This document shows, piece after piece, positions 6,740-8,357 of a DNA stretch of 8,357 nt. Made by a program: the position numbers and the translations under genes. Numbering within the stretch: the first letter of the stretch is position 1; every line of letters begins with the position of its first letter. The notes beneath the pieces were generated by a model. It made no database searches. It saw only the letters and a list, made by a program, of their open reading frames with translations, and was not told the DNA's origin. The stretch comes from Elusimicrobiota bacterium (lineage in GTDB: Bacteria; Elusimicrobiota; Elusimicrobia; Elusimicrobiales; UBA9959). The stretch spans positions 1 to 8,357 of the forward strand of contig DNQL01000219.1 of assembly GCA_003500765.1 (NCBI GenBank), written 5' to 3'.

Positions 6740-7476
6740 CGCAGTCCCCCGCCGTAGCTTTCGACGGTATCGGCAAGACTTATTTCCTGCCCAGGCTCGG
6801 CAGGCCGCTCCCCCTGGAGGCCGTCAGGGGCGTCACGTTCGACGTCCGCCGCGGCGAGATACTGGGATTGCTGGGGCTTAACGGCGCCGGCAAGACCACG
6901 CTGATGAAGCTGATGGCCGGGCTCCTCTCCCCGACTTCCGGCTCGGTGCGCGTCCTGGGCTCCGACCCGCGCGATCCCGAGAGCCGCCGCCGCACCGGCT
7001 TTCTGCCGGAACTGCCTTACTTCTACCCCCGCTACCGCCCGGCGGAGGCCCTGGCCTATTACGCCTCGCTGAGCGGCATGGACCGTTCCGCGGCCGCCCC
7101 GGCCGTCGCCGCTGTAATGGCGAAAGTCGGCCTGGCTCCCCACGCCGGCAAACGCATCTCCGAATTTTCCAAGGGCATGATGCAGCGGCTGGGCCTGGCC
7201 CAGGCCCTGGTTCATGGCCCGGAACTGGTGATACTCGACGAGCCGGCCAGCGGCCTTGACCCGATAGCGATACACGATATGAGGGTGCTCATCGCCGGCC
7301 TGCGCGAAGAGGGACGCACGGTGGTCCTCTCCTCCCACAGCATTTCGGAACTGGAGAAGGTGGCCGACCGGGTCATTATGCTCTCGCGGGGCGGCGTAGT
7401 TTCCTGCGTCGAGAGTTCCGCCTGGCGCGGAGCCGAAGGCGGGCTGGAAAAAATTTTCATGGAGGCGGTGCGATGA
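6736..7476 (+). CDS. ABC transporter ATP-binding subunit (ABC-2 export type)
   Basis: A single-domain, 246-residue cytoplasmic ATPase that would power the permease encoded next. Walker A is GLNGAGKTT (47-55), the signature is FSKGM (144-148) in place of LSGGQ, Walker B is VILDEP (165-170) and the switch His is H201 in LSSHS. The FSKGM signature, the GFLPE segment (88-92) where other families have the Q-loop Gln, and the ending LEKIFMEAVR are typical of ATPases paired with ABC-2 permeases, such as NosF-like or Na+/multidrug exporters. All catalytic motifs are intact. It overlaps the DUF885 gene by four bases (ATGA), and AGGAG 11 bases upstream can serve as its Shine-Dalgarno. The substrate cannot be predicted. 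Confidence 0.94.
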   Translation: MTQSPAVAFDGIGKTYFLPRLGRPLPLEAVRGVTFDVRRGEILGLLGLNGAGKTTLMKLMAGLLSPTSGSVRVLGSDPRDPESRRRTGFLPELPYFYPRYRPAEALAYYASLSGMDRSAAAPAVAAVMAKVGLAPHAGKRISEFSKGMMQRLGLAQALVHGPELVILDEPASGLDPIAIHDMRVLIAGLREEGRTVVLSSHSISELEKVADRVIMLSRGGVVSCVESSAWRGAEGGLEKIFMEAVR

Positions 7477-8240
7477 CTTCCTTTTTCTCCCCCGCCCTGC
7501 GCGTAGCGTCCCATTCGCTGCGGCTGCACCTGCGCGACCGCTTCTTCGGCCTCTTCCTCCTCTTCTCCCTGCTGCTGATCTATTCCTCGCTGCTGGTCGG
7601 CGTCATGGCCGTGTACCAGGAGCGCCGGGCGCTGATGGATTTCGGCCTGGCCCTCATGGAACTGATGGGGCTGGCCTTCTGCGTCTACGCTTCCGCCACG
7701 GCCGTCTCGTCCGAGGTGGAGACCAAGACGATCTACCTGGTCTTCTCCCGCCCCGTGCCCAGGCATTCCTACCTGCTTGGCAAAATGCTGGCCGTGTTCG
7801 GGGCGGCGGCCGTACTGCTGGCGGCGACCGCCGCGATGCATTCTTCCCTGCTGCTGCTCCGCGGCCACGCTCCCGACGGGCTCTACTTCGCCGCGCTGGG
7901 GTATTCCTGGCTGAAGCTGACCCTCATCTCCTCGCTGGTGTTCGCCGTCTCCATGTTCACGACTTCAGCCCTTTCGTCGATGGTCATAGGCTTCATACTG
8001 TGGATGCTGGGCCATTTCGCCCCGGAGACGGTCTTCATGGCGGCGCAGGCCGGAGGCAAGGGTTCCCTGCTCGAGCACCTCGCCAGGCTTATCCCCAACT
8101 TCCAGCTTTTCAATTTCAAGGACGCCCTGGACGTTCACGGCGCGGCCGCCCCGCCGTTCATGGCGCTGGCCTACGCCGCCGCCTGGTGGGCCGGTTCCTA
8201 CGGTTTCGCCTGGGCGCTGCTGCGCCGCAAGGAGTTCTGA
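7473..8240 (+). CDS. ABC-2 type transporter permease, six predicted membrane helices
   Basis: A 255-residue inner-membrane protein forming the channel half of the exporter with the preceding ATPase. Hydrophobic segments lie at about residues 24-46, 56-78, 101-129, 145-162, 165-183 and 227-250. The segment SSEVETKTIYLVFSRPVPRH (79-98) between helices 2 and 3 is characteristic of this ABC-2 subfamily (compare NosY-like permeases) and probably contacts the ATPase. A loop before the last helix (about 184-226) contains an Ala/Gly-rich stretch and is likely the largest extramembrane part. The start overlaps the ATPase stop by ATGA and GGAGG (7461-7465) stands seven bases upstream, so the two subunits should be made in matched amounts. 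No substrate can be assigned. Confidence 0.9.
   Translation: MTSFFSPALRVASHSLRLHLRDRFFGLFLLFSLLLIYSSLLVGVMAVYQERRALMDFGLALMELMGLAFCVYASATAVSSEVETKTIYLVFSRPVPRHSYLLGKMLAVFGAAAVLLAATAAMHSSLLLLRGHAPDGLYFAALGYSWLKLTLISSLVFAVSMFTTSALSSMVIGFILWMLGHFAPETVFMAAQAGGKGSLLEHLARLIPNFQLFNFKDALDVHGAAAPPFMALAYAAAWWAGSYGFAWALLRRKEF
8229..8234 (+). promoter_or_regulatory. Ribosome binding site for the TTG-initiated gene at 8242
   Basis: AAGGAG inside the last codons of the permease is seven bases before TTG 8242-8244, an optimal spacing. No in-frame ATG, GTG or other TTG occurs in the 38 visible codons, so this site decides the start. Confidence 0.6.
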
Positions 8241-8241
8241 C

Positions 8242-8357
8242 TTGCCTCCGCGCTTAAGGGATATCGCCGCCGGGCTGCTGTTCTTCCTTCCGGCCCTCGC
8301 TCTCAACCTGCCCGCGGCCCGCTACCGCCCGCCGCTGCCCCCGGTATCGGAGATACG
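8242..8357 (+). CDS. N-terminal part of a membrane-anchored or exported protein (runs off right edge)
   Basis: An open frame of 38 codons from a TTG start, one base after the permease stop, continues beyond the window. The product begins MPPRLRDIAAGLLFFLPALA: two Arg followed by a hydrophobic stretch to about residue 25, i.e. a signal peptide or signal anchor. A Pro/Arg-rich segment follows (AARYRPPLPPVSEI). No family can be assigned from so little. Its position as the next member of an ATGA-chained set with the DUF885 protein and the ABC exporter suggests an accessory envelope role. The TTG start would reduce its expression relative to the transporter. Evidence is the Shine-Dalgarno, the open frame and the signal-like N-terminus. 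Confidence 0.6.
   Translation, partial: MPPRLRDIAAGLLFFLPALALNLPAARYRPPLPPVSEI

Noticed and set aside
1..8357. CRISPR arrays, insertion sequences, attachment sites, phage genes
   Set aside because: No regularly spaced repeats, transposase or integrase motifs were seen. Two tRNA genes are present but no duplicated tRNA 3' end was noticed downstream.

Overview
The window is a GC-rich bacterial chromosome segment. It holds a tRNA pair followed by a tight, single-direction run of protein-quality-control and envelope genes. Neither tRNA gene encodes its 3' CCA, and Ile is often written ATA despite the high GC (15 of 22 Ile codons in tig, 6 of 22 in clpP, counted by hand). The lineage cannot be fixed from this. 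An uncultured Elusimicrobiota-like bacterium or another deep-branching high-GC phylum is my tentative reading, and it looks unlike a gammaproteobacterium.

Layout. Bases 1-228 (minus strand) carry the start of an unrecognised exported protein. It has no Shine-Dalgarno (SD) sequence, and a promoter sits so close to the ATG that its mRNA is probably leaderless. A divergent promoter at 285-313 drives tRNA-Lys(CTT), which is followed by an intrinsic terminator (456-484). tRNA-Leu(TAG) comes next, and then, without a recognisable promoter or terminator, tig (trigger factor), clpP and lon. These three form the conserved bacterial proteostasis block: ribosome-associated folding, the ClpP protease chamber and the Lon protease. 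clpX, which often lies between clpP and lon, is absent. ClpP has an Asn where the catalytic Asp is expected, plus two short insertions and an altered N-terminal (axial) segment.

Thirty bases after lon comes an exported DUF885-family protein whose predicted metal-binding motif is destroyed. It overlaps by ATGA an ABC ATPase, which overlaps by ATGA a six-helix ABC-2-type permease. One base after the permease a TTG-initiated membrane or exported protein begins and runs off the window. Translational coupling suggests that the DUF885 protein, the ATPase, the permease and the last gene act together, probably at the cell envelope. Their substrate cannot be read from the sequence.

Most unusual points: the Ser-His-Asn ClpP without clpX beside it, the putative pseudo-metallopeptidase coupled to an ABC-2 transporter, the tRNA-Leu/tig arrangement, and the likely leaderless first gene.
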